Notes: generated by a model from the letters alone, not told the origin. A stretch of DNA of 64,000 nucleotides from Hylemonella sp. (GCF_027532185.1 NZ_JAPZSV010000001.1:62001-126000); one strand, 5' to 3'; counted from the first letter of the stretch, positions 16,500 to 26,567 are shown. Program-made: numbers and translations.

Positions 16500-17105
16500 T
16501 CAGGCCAGGCCTTCGGCCTTCAGCGCCGCCTGCACGCCCGGGCGGGCCGCCACGCGGGCCAGGTAGGCCTTGAGGTGAGGCAGGCCGCTGATGTCGATCT
16601 TCACGAACTTGGTCCAGCCCACCACGGTAAAGAGGTAGGCATCGGCCACGCTGAAGTCGGCACCCATCACATAGTCCTTGCCTGCCAACTGCTCGTTGAC
16701 CCAGGCCAGGCGGCGGTCGAGGTTGGCACGACACTGCGCTTTCCACTCCTCGGGCGCGGTCGGGTTGAACAAGGGGCTGAATTGCTTGTGCAGCTCGGTA
16801 CCGATGAAGGTCAGCCAGCTCTGCAGCTGGTAGCGGGCCAGCGTGCCGTTGGCGGGGGCCAGTTTCTTGTCCGGGTGCTGGTCGGCCAGGTACTGCACGA
16901 TGGCCGGGCCTTCAGTCAGCACCGTGCCGTCGTCTAGCTGCAGCGCGGGTACATAGCCCTTGGGGTTGATGGCCAGGTAGTCGCCACCCGAGCCGGTCTT
17001 CTTGCCCTTGAGGTCGACGGTATCGGTCTCGTACTTCAGGCCCAGTTCCTCCAGCACGATGTGGGGGGACAGGGAGCAGGCGCCGGGTTTGAGGAAGAGT
17101 TTCAT
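16500..17105 (-). CDS. Glutathione S-transferase, beta-class-like
   Basis: A 201-residue cytosolic GST. The N-terminal thioredoxin-like domain begins MKLFLKPGACSLSPHI with Cys in the position used by bacterial beta-class enzymes; the cis-proline region GYVPALQLDDGTVLTEGPAI binds glutathione. The helical C-terminal domain contains YVMGADFSVADAYLF, the conserved N-capping box region. It conjugates glutathione to electrophiles or acts as a thiol transferase; the natural substrate is not evident. No operon partner is obvious. Confidence 0.9.
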   Translation of the reverse strand: MKLFLKPGACSLSPHIVLEELGLKYETDTVDLKGKKTGSGGDYLAINPKGYVPALQLDDGTVLTEGPAIVQYLADQHPDKKLAPANGTLARYQLQSWLTFIGTELHKQFSPLFNPTAPEEWKAQCRANLDRRLAWVNEQLAGKDYVMGADFSVADAYLFTVVGWTKFVKIDISGLPHLKAYLARVAARPGVQAALKAEGLA

Positions 17106-17204
17106 GGTGTGTCTCGCAGAGGGTTGGAAATGGACCAGCCCGAAGTGTAGGGAATCGCTCAAACCTTTGCTGCGCTCGCCGCAGACCAGGGCGTGCCGCG
17201 CCGG

Positions 17205-17540
17205 TCAGGTGGCCGCCAGCGCCCGTACCGGCTGCCCATCCGCCACCCAGGCGGCATAACCACCTTCCAGATAGCTGGCCTGGTGCCCCATGGCACAGAG
17301 GGCCGCAGTCAGGCCCTGGCTGATTTCGCGCCCATGGGCGCAGTAGAGCAGCAACGGCCGACCCGAGTCCAGGCCGTCCTTCCAGTCCAGCCACAGCGCC
17401 GGGTCGAGCCACTGCGCATCACCGATCCGGGCCCCCGCCTCGCGCAGCGCCTTCGCCCTGCGCACATCGATCAGCAGGGGCGGCTGATCGCCCGCCAGCC
17501 GGGACTGCAGATCCCGAACGCTGCAAGCGTTGCTGTTCAT
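17205..17540 (-). CDS. Rhodanese-domain protein, ChrE-like
   Basis: A 111-residue single-domain rhodanese with the active-site loop YCAHGRE, catalytic C67. It follows chrA by 11 bp on the same strand, so they form one operon. Rhodanese genes of this kind occur in chromate-resistance clusters (chrE), where a role in handling chromate-glutathione or sulfur intermediates has been proposed. ATG 17540 was chosen because homology begins there; the open frame further upstream is a shadow of chrA. Confidence 0.85.
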   Translation of the reverse strand: MNSNACSVRDLQSRLAGDQPPLLIDVRRAKALREAGARIGDAQWLDPALWLDWKDGLDSGRPLLLYCAHGREISQGLTAALCAMGHQASYLEGGYAAWVADGQPVRALAAT

Positions 17541-17551
17541 GGTCCGCTCCC

Positions 17552-18919
17552 TCAGGCGATCAGACGGACGATCAGGCCGACCAGGGCGCATGCCGCCAGC
17601 ACATGGATCACACTGCGCTTGTATTTGAACAAGGCCACGGCCGCGCCCAGCGCGATCAGGGCGGAGACCCCATCGAAGCGGCCCTCGAAGCCCTGGGGCC
17701 AGAGCACGTGGTAGGCGAAGAACAGCGCCAGGTTCAGGATCACGCCCACCACCGCAGCCGTGATGGCTGTCAGCGGTGCGGTGAACTTCAGATCGTCGTG
17801 GGTGGACTCCACCAGCGGGCCACCGGCCAGGATGAAGAGAAACGACGGCAGGAAGGTGAACCAGGTCACCAGCACCGCCGCCAGCGCCCCGGCCAGAAAC
17901 AGCGCGTCCGGCCCCAGCAGGGCCTTGCCCCAGCCGCCGACGAAGGCCACGAAGGCCACCACCATGATCAGCGGCCCCGGCGTGGTCTCGCCCAGGGCCA
18001 GGCCGTCGATCATCTGCCGGCCGCTGAGCCATTCATAACGCTCCACTGCGCCCTGGTAGACGTAAGGCAGCACGGCGTAGGCGCCGCCGAAGGTCAGCAA
18101 GGCGGCCTTGGTGAAGAACCAGGCCATCTGGGTGTAGTCGTGCGTCCAGCCCAGCGCGAACAGCAAGAGCCCCATGGGCAGCAGCCAGAGCAGGCCGCCC
18201 ACCACCGCCACCTGGGCGAGACGGCCCCAGCGAAAACGCGCGTGCGCCGGTGCGGGGGTGTCATCGTCAATCAGCGCCGGGCCATAGGACGCCTGGCCTT
18301 GGCCGTGCCCGCCCCCGGTGCGGAACTTGTCCGGCACATAGCGCCCGCCGAGATAACCCAGCAGCGCCGCTGCCCCGACGATCAAGGGGAAAGGCACATG
18401 CAGCGCAAAGATGCCCACGAAAGCCGCAGCGGCAATGCCCCAGAGCCAGCGGTTCTTGAGCGTGCGCGAGCCGATGCGGTGCGCGGCCTGTACGACGATG
18501 GCCGTCACCGCGGGCTTGATGCCGTAGAACAGGCCCGCCACCAGCGGCGTCTCGCCCCAGGCCATGTAGATGGCCGAGAGCGCAATGAGGATGAAGAGCG
18601 AGGGCAGCACGAAGAGCGCCCCGGCGATGATGCCGCCCCAGGTGCGGTGCATGAGCCAGCCGATGTACGTCGCCAGCTGCTGGGCCTCGGGGCCGGGCAG
18701 CACCATGCAGTAGTTCAGCGCATGCAGGAAGCGCCGCTCCGAGATCCACCGGTGCTTCTCCACCAGGTCGTGGTGCATGATGGCGATCTGCCCCGCCGGC
18801 CCGCCGAAGCTGATGAAGCCCAGCTTGAGCCAGTAGCGTGTGGCCTGGGCCAGGGTGACGGGGGATGGGGCAGAGTTCGCTTCGGAACCCAGCTTGACGC
18901 TTGCTTCGTTCTTGTCCAC
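17552..18919 (-). CDS. chrA: Chromate transporter ChrA, two-domain form
   Basis: A 455-residue inner-membrane protein with two homologous CHR halves. The first has FGGPAGQIAIMHHDLVE and PGPEAQQLATYIG; the second has FGGAYAVLPYVYQ and GETTPGPLIMVVAFVAF, the characteristic repeated motifs. The family exports chromate, using the proton motive force, and so lowers cytoplasmic Cr(VI). GTG 18919 is preferred over upstream starts because GAGGAG lies 5 bp before it. No chrB regulator is adjacent. The rhodanese gene follows in the operon. Confidence 0.92.
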   Translation of the reverse strand: MDKNEASVKLGSEANSAPSPVTLAQATRYWLKLGFISFGGPAGQIAIMHHDLVEKHRWISERRFLHALNYCMVLPGPEAQQLATYIGWLMHRTWGGIIAGALFVLPSLFILIALSAIYMAWGETPLVAGLFYGIKPAVTAIVVQAAHRIGSRTLKNRWLWGIAAAAFVGIFALHVPFPLIVGAAALLGYLGGRYVPDKFRTGGGHGQGQASYGPALIDDDTPAPAHARFRWGRLAQVAVVGGLLWLLPMGLLLFALGWTHDYTQMAWFFTKAALLTFGGAYAVLPYVYQGAVERYEWLSGRQMIDGLALGETTPGPLIMVVAFVAFVGGWGKALLGPDALFLAGALAAVLVTWFTFLPSFLFILAGGPLVESTHDDLKFTAPLTAITAAVVGVILNLALFFAYHVLWPQGFEGRFDGVSALIALGAAVALFKYKRSVIHVLAACALVGLIVRLIA

Positions 18920-19051
18920 GGACTCTCCTCTCGGGGCATCAAGACCCCAGATCAGAGCAGGCCTTGGACGCAAGCGTCTTGGGGCGGGGAGGCTGCCATG
19001 TCCCCGGCGTGTTGTGGCGCGATCATAACCCGGCGCCGCCCCGGCCCCGAC

Positions 19052-19423
19052 TCACTTGACCGTGAACCGCACCGTCACCGTCTTGCCCTGCACGCCGTTG
19101 ATCACAGCCACGGCCCGCATGCCCTTGACCAGCTTCACGCCCGGCACCTCGATGCGGTCCACGCCGAGGGCCAGGGGGTAATCCTTCTTCACGCCGTCCA
19201 CCAGCACGGAGAGCTTGCCGTTCATGCCCACGGGCTTCATGGGCTGGCCGTGGTCGTCGATATAGATCGCCGCACCCGTGGCGTGCTGCACGAGTTCGAA
19301 CACCAGGTCGTTGACCTCCTGCACCACGCCACCGTGTTGGGCCTTCACCTCACCATGGGCCCAGGCCGTGTTGAAGCCCAGGCTGGCCAGTGCCAGCAAG
19401 ACTGTCATCAGAAATTTCTTCAT
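19052..19423 (-). CDS. Periplasmic protein of unknown function, last gene of the RND efflux operon
   Basis: A 123-residue protein with a Sec signal peptide (cleavage likely after NTAWA) and a beta-rich mature part with several His residues near the new N-terminus (HGEVKAQHGG). Small secreted proteins at the end of heavy-metal RND operons are common and may bind or deliver the metal, but this one is not assigned to a known family here. It starts 60 bp after the RND pump gene on the same strand. Confidence 0.75.
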   Translation of the reverse strand: MKKFLMTVLLALASLGFNTAWAHGEVKAQHGGVVQEVNDLVFELVQHATGAAIYIDDHGQPMKPVGMNGKLSVLVDGVKKDYPLALGVDRIEVPGVKLVKGMRAVAVINGVQGKTVTVRFTVK

Positions 19424-19483
19424 GGTTCACAACTCCATCCATCAGGCGCACTTCGTGGGGCGGCGCCGGATCTGCCCCGAAAC

Positions 19484-22400
19484 TCAATAGCTCTCCTGTC
19501 CCTCACCTTGGGCATCACCTGAGAGCACGCGCTGCAGCGGCTTTTCACCGAGCAGCCAGAACAGCACGGGCGTGAGCAGCGTGTCCAGCAAAGTGGAGCT
19601 GACCAGGCCGCCGAAGATCACCACTGCCACCGGGTGCAGGATCTCCTTGCCCGGTGCGTCCGCCGCCAGCAGCAGCGGCGTGAGTGCAAAGGCCGCCACC
19701 AGCGCCGTCATGAGCACAGGCGTGAGCCGCTCCAGCGAACCACGCACGATCATGGCCTGGCCGAAGCGCTCGCCCTCGAACTTGCAGAGGTTGATGTAGT
19801 GGCTGATCTTGAGGATGCCGTTGCGCGTGGCGATGCCCGCCAGCGTGATGAAGCCCACCATGGACGCCACCGAGAGGTTCACGCCCGCGATCCACATGGC
19901 GATCACCGAGCCGATCAGCGCCAGCGGAATGTTGGCCATGATGATGCCCGCCAGCACCGCCGAGCGGTAGCGCGTGTAGAGCACGAGGAACATCATGGCC
20001 AGCGACACCAGCGAAAGCGCCGCGATCAGGCGCGTGGCCGCCTCCTGGGCCTGGAACTGGCCCTCCAGGCTCACGAAGGTGCCCGCCGGGAGCTGCATCT
20101 GCGCAATCACGCCGCGGATATCGGAGATGACGTGCGCCATGTCCGTGCCGTCGGTGTTGGCGTAGACGATGATGCGCCGGCGCCCGTTCTCACGCCCGAT
20201 CTGGTTGGGCCCATCGCCCTCCTCCACCGTGGCGATGCTGCTCACGGGCAGGCGGCCAGACGGGGTGTCGATCAGCGTGCGCGCCAGGTCCTGCGGGCTG
20301 CGCTGGGCGTCGGGCAGGCGCAGCACCAGCTCGTAGCGGCGCGCGCCGTCCACGATCTGCGCCACATGCGCGCCATCCGTCAAGGCCTGCAGCGCAGCGA
20401 TCGCCTCGCCCGGCGCCAGTCCGGCTTGGGCCGCGCGCGCGTAGTCCAGGCGCACCGTGATCTGCGGGATCAGCACCTGCTTCTCTACCGTCAGGTCCAC
20501 CAGACCATGGGCCTGGCCCAGGTCGGCCCGCAGCTGCTCGGCCAGGCCGCGCAGGGTGTCGAGGTCGTCGCCAAAGATCTTGATGGCAATCTGCGCCCGC
20601 ACCCCCGACAGCAGGTGATCGAGCCGGTGCGAGATGGGCTGGCCGATGGACACCTGCGCCGGCAACACCGAGAGGCGGCGGCGGATGTCCGCCAGCACCT
20701 CCTCGCGGTCGCGGTCGCTGCGCCGCAGGTCCACCTCGACCTCGGTCGAATGCACACCCTCGGCATGCTCGTCGAGCTCGGCACGGCCCGTGCGCCGCCC
20801 CACCTGGATCACCTCGGGCACCTCGCGGATCAGGCGCTCGGCCACCGCTCCCACCCGGCTCGATTCGGCCAAGGACGTGCCCGGGTTGAGCAGCAGCGAG
20901 ATCACCAGCGAACCCTCGTTGAAGGCTGGCAGGAAGGAGCGCGCCATGAAGGGCACCGAAGCCGCCGCCAGCACCACGCCCACGACGGCCGCGATGACCA
21001 GCGCGCGCGCATGGCCGAAAGACCATTGCAGCAGCCGCGTGTCCTGCCGTTTGAGCCAGGCCACCAGCGGCGAGTCGCCGTGGTCCAGTCGCTTCATCTT
21101 CGGCAGCAGGTAATAGCTCAGCACGGGCGTGACCGTCATGGACACCAGCATGGACGCCAGGATGGAGACGATGTAGGCGATGCCCAGCGGCGTGAACAGC
21201 CGCCCCTCGATGCCCGGCAGCGCGAACAGCGGCACGAAGACCAGCACCACGATGATCGTGGCGTAGACGATGCCCGAGCGCACCTCCACGCTGGCCTGGC
21301 GCACCACCTCGAACACGCTCAGCGGCTGGGCTGCGCCCAGGTTCTGCTTGAGCCGGCGCAGGATATTCTCCACATCCACGACCGCGTCGTCCACGAGTTC
21401 GCCGATGGCGATCGCCAGCCCGCCCAGCGTCATCACGTTGATGGATTGGCCCAGCAGATGGAAGACCAGCGCCGCCACCGCCAGCGAGAGCGGAATGGCC
21501 AGCAGCGAGATCAGCGTGGTGCGTGCCGACAGCAGGAAGGCAAACAGCACGATGGCCACCATGATGGCACCGTCGCGCAGGGCCTCGCTCACGTTGCGGA
21601 TCGAGGCCTCGATGAAATCCCCCTGGCGAAACAGCACCTGGGGCGGGCTCAGACCAGCAGGCAGGCCCTGGCGCAGCTCGGCCAGCGCCGCCTCCACGGC
21701 CGCCGTGAGCTTGACGGTGTCGGCCGTGGGCTGCTTTTGCACGCTGATCACCACGGCCGGCACACCGTTGTAGCCCGCGTCGCCGCGGCGCAGCGCGGGT
21801 GCATAGCGCACGCTGGCCACCTGCTGCAGCTGGATGGGCCGACCGTTCTTCCAGGCCACGGCCACGCCGGCCAGGTCTTCCACGCGCTGCGTGCGGCCCA
21901 CGTGGCGGATCAGGTATTCGCGGCTGTTGAGGTCGATGAAACCGCCACCCGCGTTGGCCGCGAAACCGCGCAGCGCCTGCTCCAGCTGCGTGAGCGTCAC
22001 GCCGAACTGCGCCATGCGCGCCGTGTCCGGCTCCACCCGCAGCTGCCGCACCTCACCGCCGATGGGAATCACCTGCGAGACGCCGGGGATGGACAGCAGG
22101 CGCGGGCGCAGCACGAAGTCCGCGTACTCGCGCGCCTGCATGGGAAGGCCCTCGGGCACGGCATCCCCCACGGCCTTGAGCGGCAGGGCGATCAACATGA
22201 TCTCGCCCATGATGGACGAGACGGGCCCCATCACCGGCGACACGCCCGCAGGCAGGCGCTCACGCACCAGGGCCAGGCGCTCGGCCACGAGCTGACGGTT
22301 GCGGTAGATGTCGGTGCCCCAGTCGAACTCGGCGTAGGCGATGGACAGGCCCACCCCGGAGACCGAGCGCACGCGCGTCACGCCGGGCATGCCGTTGAGC

Positions 22401-22615
22401 GCGATCTCGATGGGGAAGGTCACCAGCTGCTCCACCTCCTGCGGCGCCATGCCGCCCGCCTCGGTCAGCACCGTGACCACCGGCTTGTTGAGGTCCGGGA
22501 ACACATCGACCGGCGTGCGCCAGGCGGTCAGCGCCCCATAGGCCATGAGCAGCGCCGCCAGCGCCAGCACCATCAGGCGGTTGTGCAGGCTGGAACGAAC
22601 GATCCAGTTGAACAT
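19484..22615 (-). CDS. Heavy-metal efflux RND pump, CzcA/CusA family
   Basis: A 1043-residue inner-membrane proton/metal antiporter. It shows the RND layout: helix 1 at the N-terminus, the large periplasmic loop with [16 protein letters not shown], the helix-4 motif [17 protein letters not shown] with its aspartates, a second periplasmic loop, and a C-terminal helix bundle. The helix-4 motif is of the divalent-cation CzcA-like kind rather than the CusA monovalent kind, so Zn/Co/Cd/Ni export is more likely than Cu/Ag, but this is not certain. It follows the membrane-fusion protein gene by 10 bp and completes a CBA-type trans-envelope complex. Confidence 0.93.
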   Translation of the reverse strand: MFNWIVRSSLHNRLMVLALAALLMAYGALTAWRTPVDVFPDLNKPVVTVLTEAGGMAPQEVEQLVTFPIEIALNGMPGVTRVRSVSGVGLSIAYAEFDWGTDIYRNRQLVAERLALVRERLPAGVSPVMGPVSSIMGEIMLIALPLKAVGDAVPEGLPMQAREYADFVLRPRLLSIPGVSQVIPIGGEVRQLRVEPDTARMAQFGVTLTQLEQALRGFAANAGGGFIDLNSREYLIRHVGRTQRVEDLAGVAVAWKNGRPIQLQQVASVRYAPALRRGDAGYNGVPAVVISVQKQPTADTVKLTAAVEAALAELRQGLPAGLSPPQVLFRQGDFIEASIRNVSEALRDGAIMVAIVLFAFLLSARTTLISLLAIPLSLAVAALVFHLLGQSINVMTLGGLAIAIGELVDDAVVDVENILRRLKQNLGAAQPLSVFEVVRQASVEVRSGIVYATIIVVLVFVPLFALPGIEGRLFTPLGIAYIVSILASMLVSMTVTPVLSYYLLPKMKRLDHGDSPLVAWLKRQDTRLLQWSFGHARALVIAAVVGVVLAAASVPFMARSFLPAFNEGSLVISLLLNPGTSLAESSRVGAVAERLIREVPEVIQVGRRTGRAELDEHAEGVHSTEVEVDLRRSDRDREEVLADIRRRLSVLPAQVSIGQPISHRLDHLLSGVRAQIAIKIFGDDLDTLRGLAEQLRADLGQAHGLVDLTVEKQVLIPQITVRLDYARAAQAGLAPGEAIAALQALTDGAHVAQIVDGARRYELVLRLPDAQRSPQDLARTLIDTPSGRLPVSSIATVEEGDGPNQIGRENGRRRIIVYANTDGTDMAHVISDIRGVIAQMQLPAGTFVSLEGQFQAQEAATRLIAALSLVSLAMMFLVLYTRYRSAVLAGIIMANIPLALIGSVIAMWIAGVNLSVASMVGFITLAGIATRNGILKISHYINLCKFEGERFGQAMIVRGSLERLTPVLMTALVAAFALTPLLLAADAPGKEILHPVAVVIFGGLVSSTLLDTLLTPVLFWLLGEKPLQRVLSGDAQGEGQESY

Positions 22616-22625
22616 GGTTTGCCCC

Positions 22626-23729
22626 TTACCTAACTTGCGCGATCAGCGGTGCACCCTGCACCACCACACGCTGCCCGGCCTCCAGGCCCTGGGTCACGAG
22701 CACGGTCTGCGCATCGAGCGGCTGGGCCTGCACCGGCTGCGGGCGGAAGCGTTCGGCGCTGGTCTTGAGCCAGACCACGGGCTGGTTGGCCGGGTCGCGC
22801 ACCACGGCCTGTGCCGGCAGCACCACCCCCTGGCGGCGCTCCTTGAGCTGCACGATGAGCTGCACCGGCTGGCCGATGGCCAGCGGCAGCGCCGCACCAC
22901 GCTGCGCGCTCTGCACCGCAAAGCTCAGCGGCAGCAGGCCGTCGCGCAGCGAGCGGGCCGCGCCCAGCAGACGCAGGCGGGCCTGCGGCACGTCGGCCAG
23001 CTGAGCGCCCGCGATCCGCGTGCCCAGCGTCGCGTCCGGCGTGCTGGCTTCCACCAGCATAGAGGCCGGGTCCACCACCTCGAACAGCACATCGCGCGCC
23101 TGTACCACCTGCCCGGCCACGAGCGACACACTGGCCACCACGCCAGAGACGGGCGCCGCCAGCGCCTCGCGCCGCGAGAGACTTGCGCCCACGCCGGCCT
23201 CGCGCTCGCGCAGGCCCGCCAGTTCGGCACGCGCCGCGTCGATCTCCTTGCGCGGCACCGTGCCCTCCAGGCTTTCGAGGCGCTGCACGCGCTGCTCAGC
23301 GAGCACCCGCTGGGTGCGCAGCTCGGCCAGCTGGCTCTGCTGGTTGGCCGCGGCATAAGGCTCGGCCTCGTAACGCACATAAGCCAGCACCTCGCCGCGC
23401 TTCACCGTCTGGCCCGCCACCGGCAGGCCACGCGGCCCGGGCTCGATGCGCCCGCCATAGACGGCCTGTACGCGCCCGCTACGGTTGGGGTCCATCACCA
23501 CGCGCGCGGGCAGCTGCAGCGTCGCGGCGGCCTCACCCACCGCGCTCACGGTGGTGCGCACGGCCAGGCGGCGCTGCGTGGCCTTGGGCACGTTCACGCT
23601 GCCATCGGGCAGACGCGCCAGGCCGGCCGCGCCACCGACGGGCGCCTCCTCTTCGTGCGCATGCCCTTCATGGGCCTGCGCAGGGACCAGCCACAGGGCC
23701 AGCAAAAGCAGAGACAGGGTGCGTTTCAT
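22626..23729 (-). CDS. RND efflux membrane-fusion (periplasmic adaptor) protein, CzcB-like
   Basis: A 367-residue adaptor with a signal peptide ([19 protein letters not shown]) followed at once by a His/Glu-rich metal-binding stretch (HEGHAHEEE). The lipoyl/barrel-sandwich half-motifs are visible ([27 protein letters not shown] and [23 protein letters not shown], each only partly quoted by family standard), separated by a helical hairpin. It links the RND pump to the outer-membrane channel. Its ATG 23729 overlaps the stop of the preceding gene (ATGA). Confidence 0.92.
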   Translation of the reverse strand: MKRTLSLLLLALWLVPAQAHEGHAHEEEAPVGGAAGLARLPDGSVNVPKATQRRLAVRTTVSAVGEAAATLQLPARVVMDPNRSGRVQAVYGGRIEPGPRGLPVAGQTVKRGEVLAYVRYEAEPYAAANQQSQLAELRTQRVLAEQRVQRLESLEGTVPRKEIDAARAELAGLREREAGVGASLSRREALAAPVSGVVASVSLVAGQVVQARDVLFEVVDPASMLVEASTPDATLGTRIAGAQLADVPQARLRLLGAARSLRDGLLPLSFAVQSAQRGAALPLAIGQPVQLIVQLKERRQGVVLPAQAVVRDPANQPVVWLKTSAERFRPQPVQAQPLDAQTVLVTQGLEAGQRVVVQGAPLIAQVR

Positions 23730-24316
23730 ACGGGCTCTCCCAGACCGGGCAGCAGGCGAGCGCGGGCGCGGCGCTGCAGATAGACATAGGCGGCCACCGC
23801 CAGCGCGGCGAGCAGGGCCAGGCCACCCAGCACCTGCCCCCAAGGCAGGTCTGTGGCGTGCTCGGCTGGCGCCACCCTCGCGGGCCGGCGCAGCGTGCCG
23901 TCGAGCAGATCGCTGTCGTTCCCCTGGGTGATCGTGAACACGAGCGCGTGCTCCTCCCCCTGGCGCAGCAGCGCCAGCAGGCGTTCGTCGCGCACGGCGT
24001 AGTCCCCGTGGTCGGCGTGGAAGGTCGCCGCGGCCTCGATGCCGCCGGACTCCACCGTGACCCTCGCATTCAGCACGGGTTCGTTGCTGGCGTAGCGGTC
24101 GATCAGCAGCGTCAGGCCCTGGTCGTCGAGTTGCCCCACGAGTTCGAAGAGGTCCGAATGGGCCTCCACGCGCGGCAGACCGTTGCCACTCGCCGCGGCT
24201 GCCGGCTGGTCACCATGCGGCTCGCCGCCATGGCTCCAGCCGAGCAAGGGCAGGCCCAGCAGCGCCGCCAGCAGCAGCGCGCGTGCGCGGGCCGAAACAA
24301 AGATTGATGTGCTCAT
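23726..24316 (-). CDS. Accessory membrane-anchored periplasmic protein of the RND operon
   Basis: A 196-residue protein with an N-terminal signal (ARALLLAALLGLPLLGWS), a short His-rich segment (HGGEPHGDQ), a beta-rich periplasmic domain, and a C-terminal membrane helix (LGGLALLAALAVAAYVYLQ) with a basic tail. It sits between the outer-membrane factor and the adaptor gene with ATGA overlaps on both sides, so it is translationally coupled to both. Its function is unknown; the location suggests a metal-binding or complex-assembly role in the efflux system. Confidence 0.75.
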   Translation of the reverse strand: MSTSIFVSARARALLLAALLGLPLLGWSHGGEPHGDQPAAAASGNGLPRVEAHSDLFELVGQLDDQGLTLLIDRYASNEPVLNARVTVESGGIEAAATFHADHGDYAVRDERLLALLRQGEEHALVFTITQGNDSDLLDGTLRRPARVAPAEHATDLPWGQVLGGLALLAALAVAAYVYLQRRARARLLPGLGEPV

Positions 24317-25542
24317 GGCAACCATCCCAAAGCTTGTTGATAACGGGCGCGCGCCAGACCCAGCGCGGCCTCCTGACGGACCCAGGCCGCCTGGGCCTGG
24401 TTGGCGGTGTTGAGCGCACGCAGCAGCTCCGGCAGCGCCAGCTCACCAGCGGTGAAGGCGCGACGTAAGAGCCCCGCGCGCTCCTGCAGCAAGGCGGCGC
24501 GTTCGCGCTCGGCCTCGCGCCGCGTCTCGGCGTTGCGCAGGGCCACGCGCGCGGTCTCCAGCGCCGCGCCCAGCTGCTCGCGCAGACGCTGCTCGCTGGT
24601 CTCAGCCACCTCCAGCGCACCGCGCGCCGTAGCCTCCAGCGGCAGGTTACGGTCCTGCGTGCCGAAGGGCAGACGCAGCTTGACGCCCACGCTGTTCTCG
24701 GACGTGTTAGCCGGGCTCTGCTCCTGGCGGTAGCCCACGCTGAGCTCAGGCGCATCGCGGCGCGAGTTCTGCACCACGTTCAACTGGCTGCGGCTGAAGG
24801 CCAGACGGCGTTGTGCGAGCGCCAGCTCGGGGTGCGCCTCGTCGAGCGCTGCGTTCGCTGGCGCCTCGGCCTCGGTCGGCTCCGGGTCGAGCGCCTGTCC
24901 CGTGAGCAGTTGCCAGCGGGTACGGCCCTCGCCCAGGCGTTGGCGTGCTTCCAGCGTGAGCGCCTGGGCCGACAGCAGCTCGGCGCGCGCGGCCATGGCA
25001 TCGGCCCGCGCGAGATCACCCGCGCGCACGCGGCGCTCCACGTCCTGGGCCAGTTCCTGCAGCACTTGCTGCTGGGCCTGGGCCTGCTCCAGCTCGGCTT
25101 GCAGCAGACGCAGGCCCCAAGCCTGTTCACGCAGCTCACCGGCCAGACGCAGTTGCAAGGCACGCGTCTGCTCCTGCGCCAGCTGGGTCTGTTGTTCAGC
25201 CGCAGCCTGGCGCGCCGAGCGCTGGCCCGGCAGCCACAGCGGCCAGGCCAGGCCCACCTCGTTCTCGGTCTGGCCGCTGGCCACGCCGCGGCCTTCGCGC
25301 CGGCCCAGCTCCAATGCGGGCGGGCGGGCCCACAGGCTGTCGGCCGCCGTACGCGCGGCCTCGGCGCCGCGCTGCTGCGCCCCGGCCTCGCGCGCCGAGA
25401 CGGAGCGCTGCCAGGCGGCGTCGAGCGCGGTCTTCAATGAAATACGCGTGTCAGCCGCTGCCGCGTCGGTCTGGGCCTGGGCAGCGCTCAACGCCACCCC
25501 CAGCACCGCGGCCAGGACACACCTCGATAAGGAATACACCAC
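24313..25542 (-). CDS. Outer-membrane efflux protein, TolC/CzcC family
   Basis: A protein of about 409 residues with two outer-membrane-factor repeats rich in heptad Ala/Leu/Gln helices, a signal region (YSLSRCVLAAVLGVALSAAQA), and conserved SVGYRQEQSPANTSENSVGV followed by VKLRLPF. It forms the trimeric channel of the CBA metal efflux complex. The start is set at GTG 25542 with a G-rich ribosome site; GTG 25539 is equally possible. The stop overlaps the next gene by ATGA. Confidence 0.9.
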   Translation of the reverse strand: MVYSLSRCVLAAVLGVALSAAQAQTDAAAADTRISLKTALDAAWQRSVSAREAGAQQRGAEAARTAADSLWARPPALELGRREGRGVASGQTENEVGLAWPLWLPGQRSARQAAAEQQTQLAQEQTRALQLRLAGELREQAWGLRLLQAELEQAQAQQQVLQELAQDVERRVRAGDLARADAMAARAELLSAQALTLEARQRLGEGRTRWQLLTGQALDPEPTEAEAPANAALDEAHPELALAQRRLAFSRSQLNVVQNSRRDAPELSVGYRQEQSPANTSENSVGVKLRLPFGTQDRNLPLEATARGALEVAETSEQRLREQLGAALETARVALRNAETRREAERERAALLQERAGLLRRAFTAGELALPELLRALNTANQAQAAWVRQEAALGLARARYQQALGWLP

Positions 25543-25647
25543 AGGACCCCCGGAGTGATCTGCACGACCCGCGCGCAACGGCTCAGCGGCCACGCACGGA
25601 CGAAAGCGCCACGCGCGCACCCCGCAGGGCAGCGCACGCGGCTCACT

Positions 25648-26013
25648 TCAGATCAGGCTTCGGGGGGGACGGCGCAGGCCGTCAAGGTAAGGCGGGGGCG
25701 GCACGGCTTGGGCGGCCTGCGCCACATGCTGAGGCAGAGGCTCCAGCGCCACGATCGCAGGCGCTGCGATGACGCCGAAGTGGTGGAAGCAGCAATCGGC
25801 CATCATGTGCTCGAACGACTCCTCGGAATCGTCGGCATGCACGTGGCCCTGGCTGTCGTGATGATGCGCCTCGCCCTGCCAGTGCATGACAGTGTGCTCC
25901 AGCGACTCGCGTTGCTCGGCCCAGAACTGCACCAGGCCGGCCGCCGAAGCGACCTGCCAGACGTTCATGAGAACCAGCAGGAGGGCAATGAAACGCGTGC
26001 GCACGGCGTGCAT
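25648..26013 (-). CDS. Small His-rich envelope protein, CzcI-like, first gene of the RND operon
   Basis: A 121-residue protein with an N-terminal signal (FIALLLVLMNVWQVASA) and a metal-binding centre rich in His, Asp and Cys: WQGEAHHHDSQGHVHADD and FEHMMADCCFHHFG. Size, location before the outer-membrane factor and the His/Cys cluster resemble CzcI-type regulators or periplasmic metal buffers of czc/cnr operons. The 105 bp to the next gene shows no terminator. A GTG at 26043 is an alternative start. Confidence 0.7.
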   Translation of the reverse strand: MHAVRTRFIALLLVLMNVWQVASAAGLVQFWAEQRESLEHTVMHWQGEAHHHDSQGHVHADDSEESFEHMMADCCFHHFGVIAAPAIVALEPLPQHVAQAAQAVPPPPYLDGLRRPPRSLI

Positions 26014-26064
26014 ATTAGCAGCAGGCCGAGCGGCCCTGTCCACACGAGGGCCAAAGCACCGGTC

Positions 26065-26295
26065 TCAGGCCGCGATCACACCGTGTTTGGTCAAGGCCTC
26101 ACGCACGATAGGCAGCACGGCCTGGGCCTGCGGGCCGCCCTCCTTGAGCAGGGCCTCGAACTCACGGCGCATGCGCGGCTCCCAGGAGCGGGCGATGTGG
26201 CTGGCCAGGCCTTCGAGCGCCTCGTTGTGGTCGGGCTGGGACTGGAAGAAGGTGCCGATCTGGTTGGCCATGCGGACCAGGGTGTCGCGGTTCAT
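26065..26295 (-). CDS. fdsD: Formate dehydrogenase delta subunit
   Basis: A 76-residue protein of the FdsD family (RDTLVRMANQIGTFFQSQP, HIARSWEPRMRREFEALL), found at the end of NAD+-dependent molybdenum formate dehydrogenase operons (fdsGBACD). It is needed for an active enzyme and is thought to assist assembly. It is last in the operon. The 268-bp palindromic element at 26300-26567 ends 4 bp from its start codon, so the sequence before the start (ACAGGCCCTC) comes from that element. Confidence 0.92.
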   Translation of the reverse strand: MNRDTLVRMANQIGTFFQSQPDHNEALEGLASHIARSWEPRMRREFEALLKEGGPQAQAVLPIVREALTKHGVIAA

Positions 26296-26299
26296 GATG

Positions 26300-26567
26300 A
26301 GGGCCTGTTCACATTAATTTCTCACGTGCGAACGTGATTAAAAACGCGCCAATCTAGGCGCGCGACGACGCCCAGGTAGGTCACCTGGGCTAGGAGTGCA
26401 ACAACGAGTGGCGCGCTTTTAACCACGTTCCCTTCGGGTTGCGGCCAAAAAAGCCATGCGGGGTGTTGCGCGGACTTGCCGGGGATCACCCCGGTAGCGT
26501 CCACGCGCCTACCGCATGACTTTTTTGATCCGCAACGCATCATGAGAAATTAGTGTGAACAGGCCCT
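26300..26567. repeat. 268-bp MITE-like element with 27-bp terminal inverted repeats and nested dyads
   Basis: The ends 26300-26326 and 26541-26567 are inverted repeats of 27 bp with two mismatches (both begin AGGGCCTGTTCACA). Inside are two further imperfect dyads: 26336-26350 with 26410-26424 (13 of 15 paired) and 26447-26461 with 26512-26526 (14 of 15). Each encloses a short perfect hairpin (GCCCAGGT/ACCTGGGC near 26370; CCGGGG/CCCCGG near 26480). There is no coding capacity for a transposase and no clear target duplication. It lies between fdhD and fdsD; fdhD reads into its right end. This looks like a non-autonomous mobile or palindromic repeat of a family I cannot name. Confidence 0.8.

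Noticed and set aside
19634-22633. Very long open frame opposite the RND pump gene (and similar ones opposite fdsA, fdsB and aorB)
   Set aside because: High-GC codon bias produces long antisense frames; their products are rich in Arg, His, Gln and Ala with no domains, while the opposite frame is a clear conserved gene.
26322-26543. Short open frame inside the 268-bp palindromic element
   Set aside because: It spans the inverted repeats and hairpins, has no recognisable protein features and is best explained by the repeat structure.
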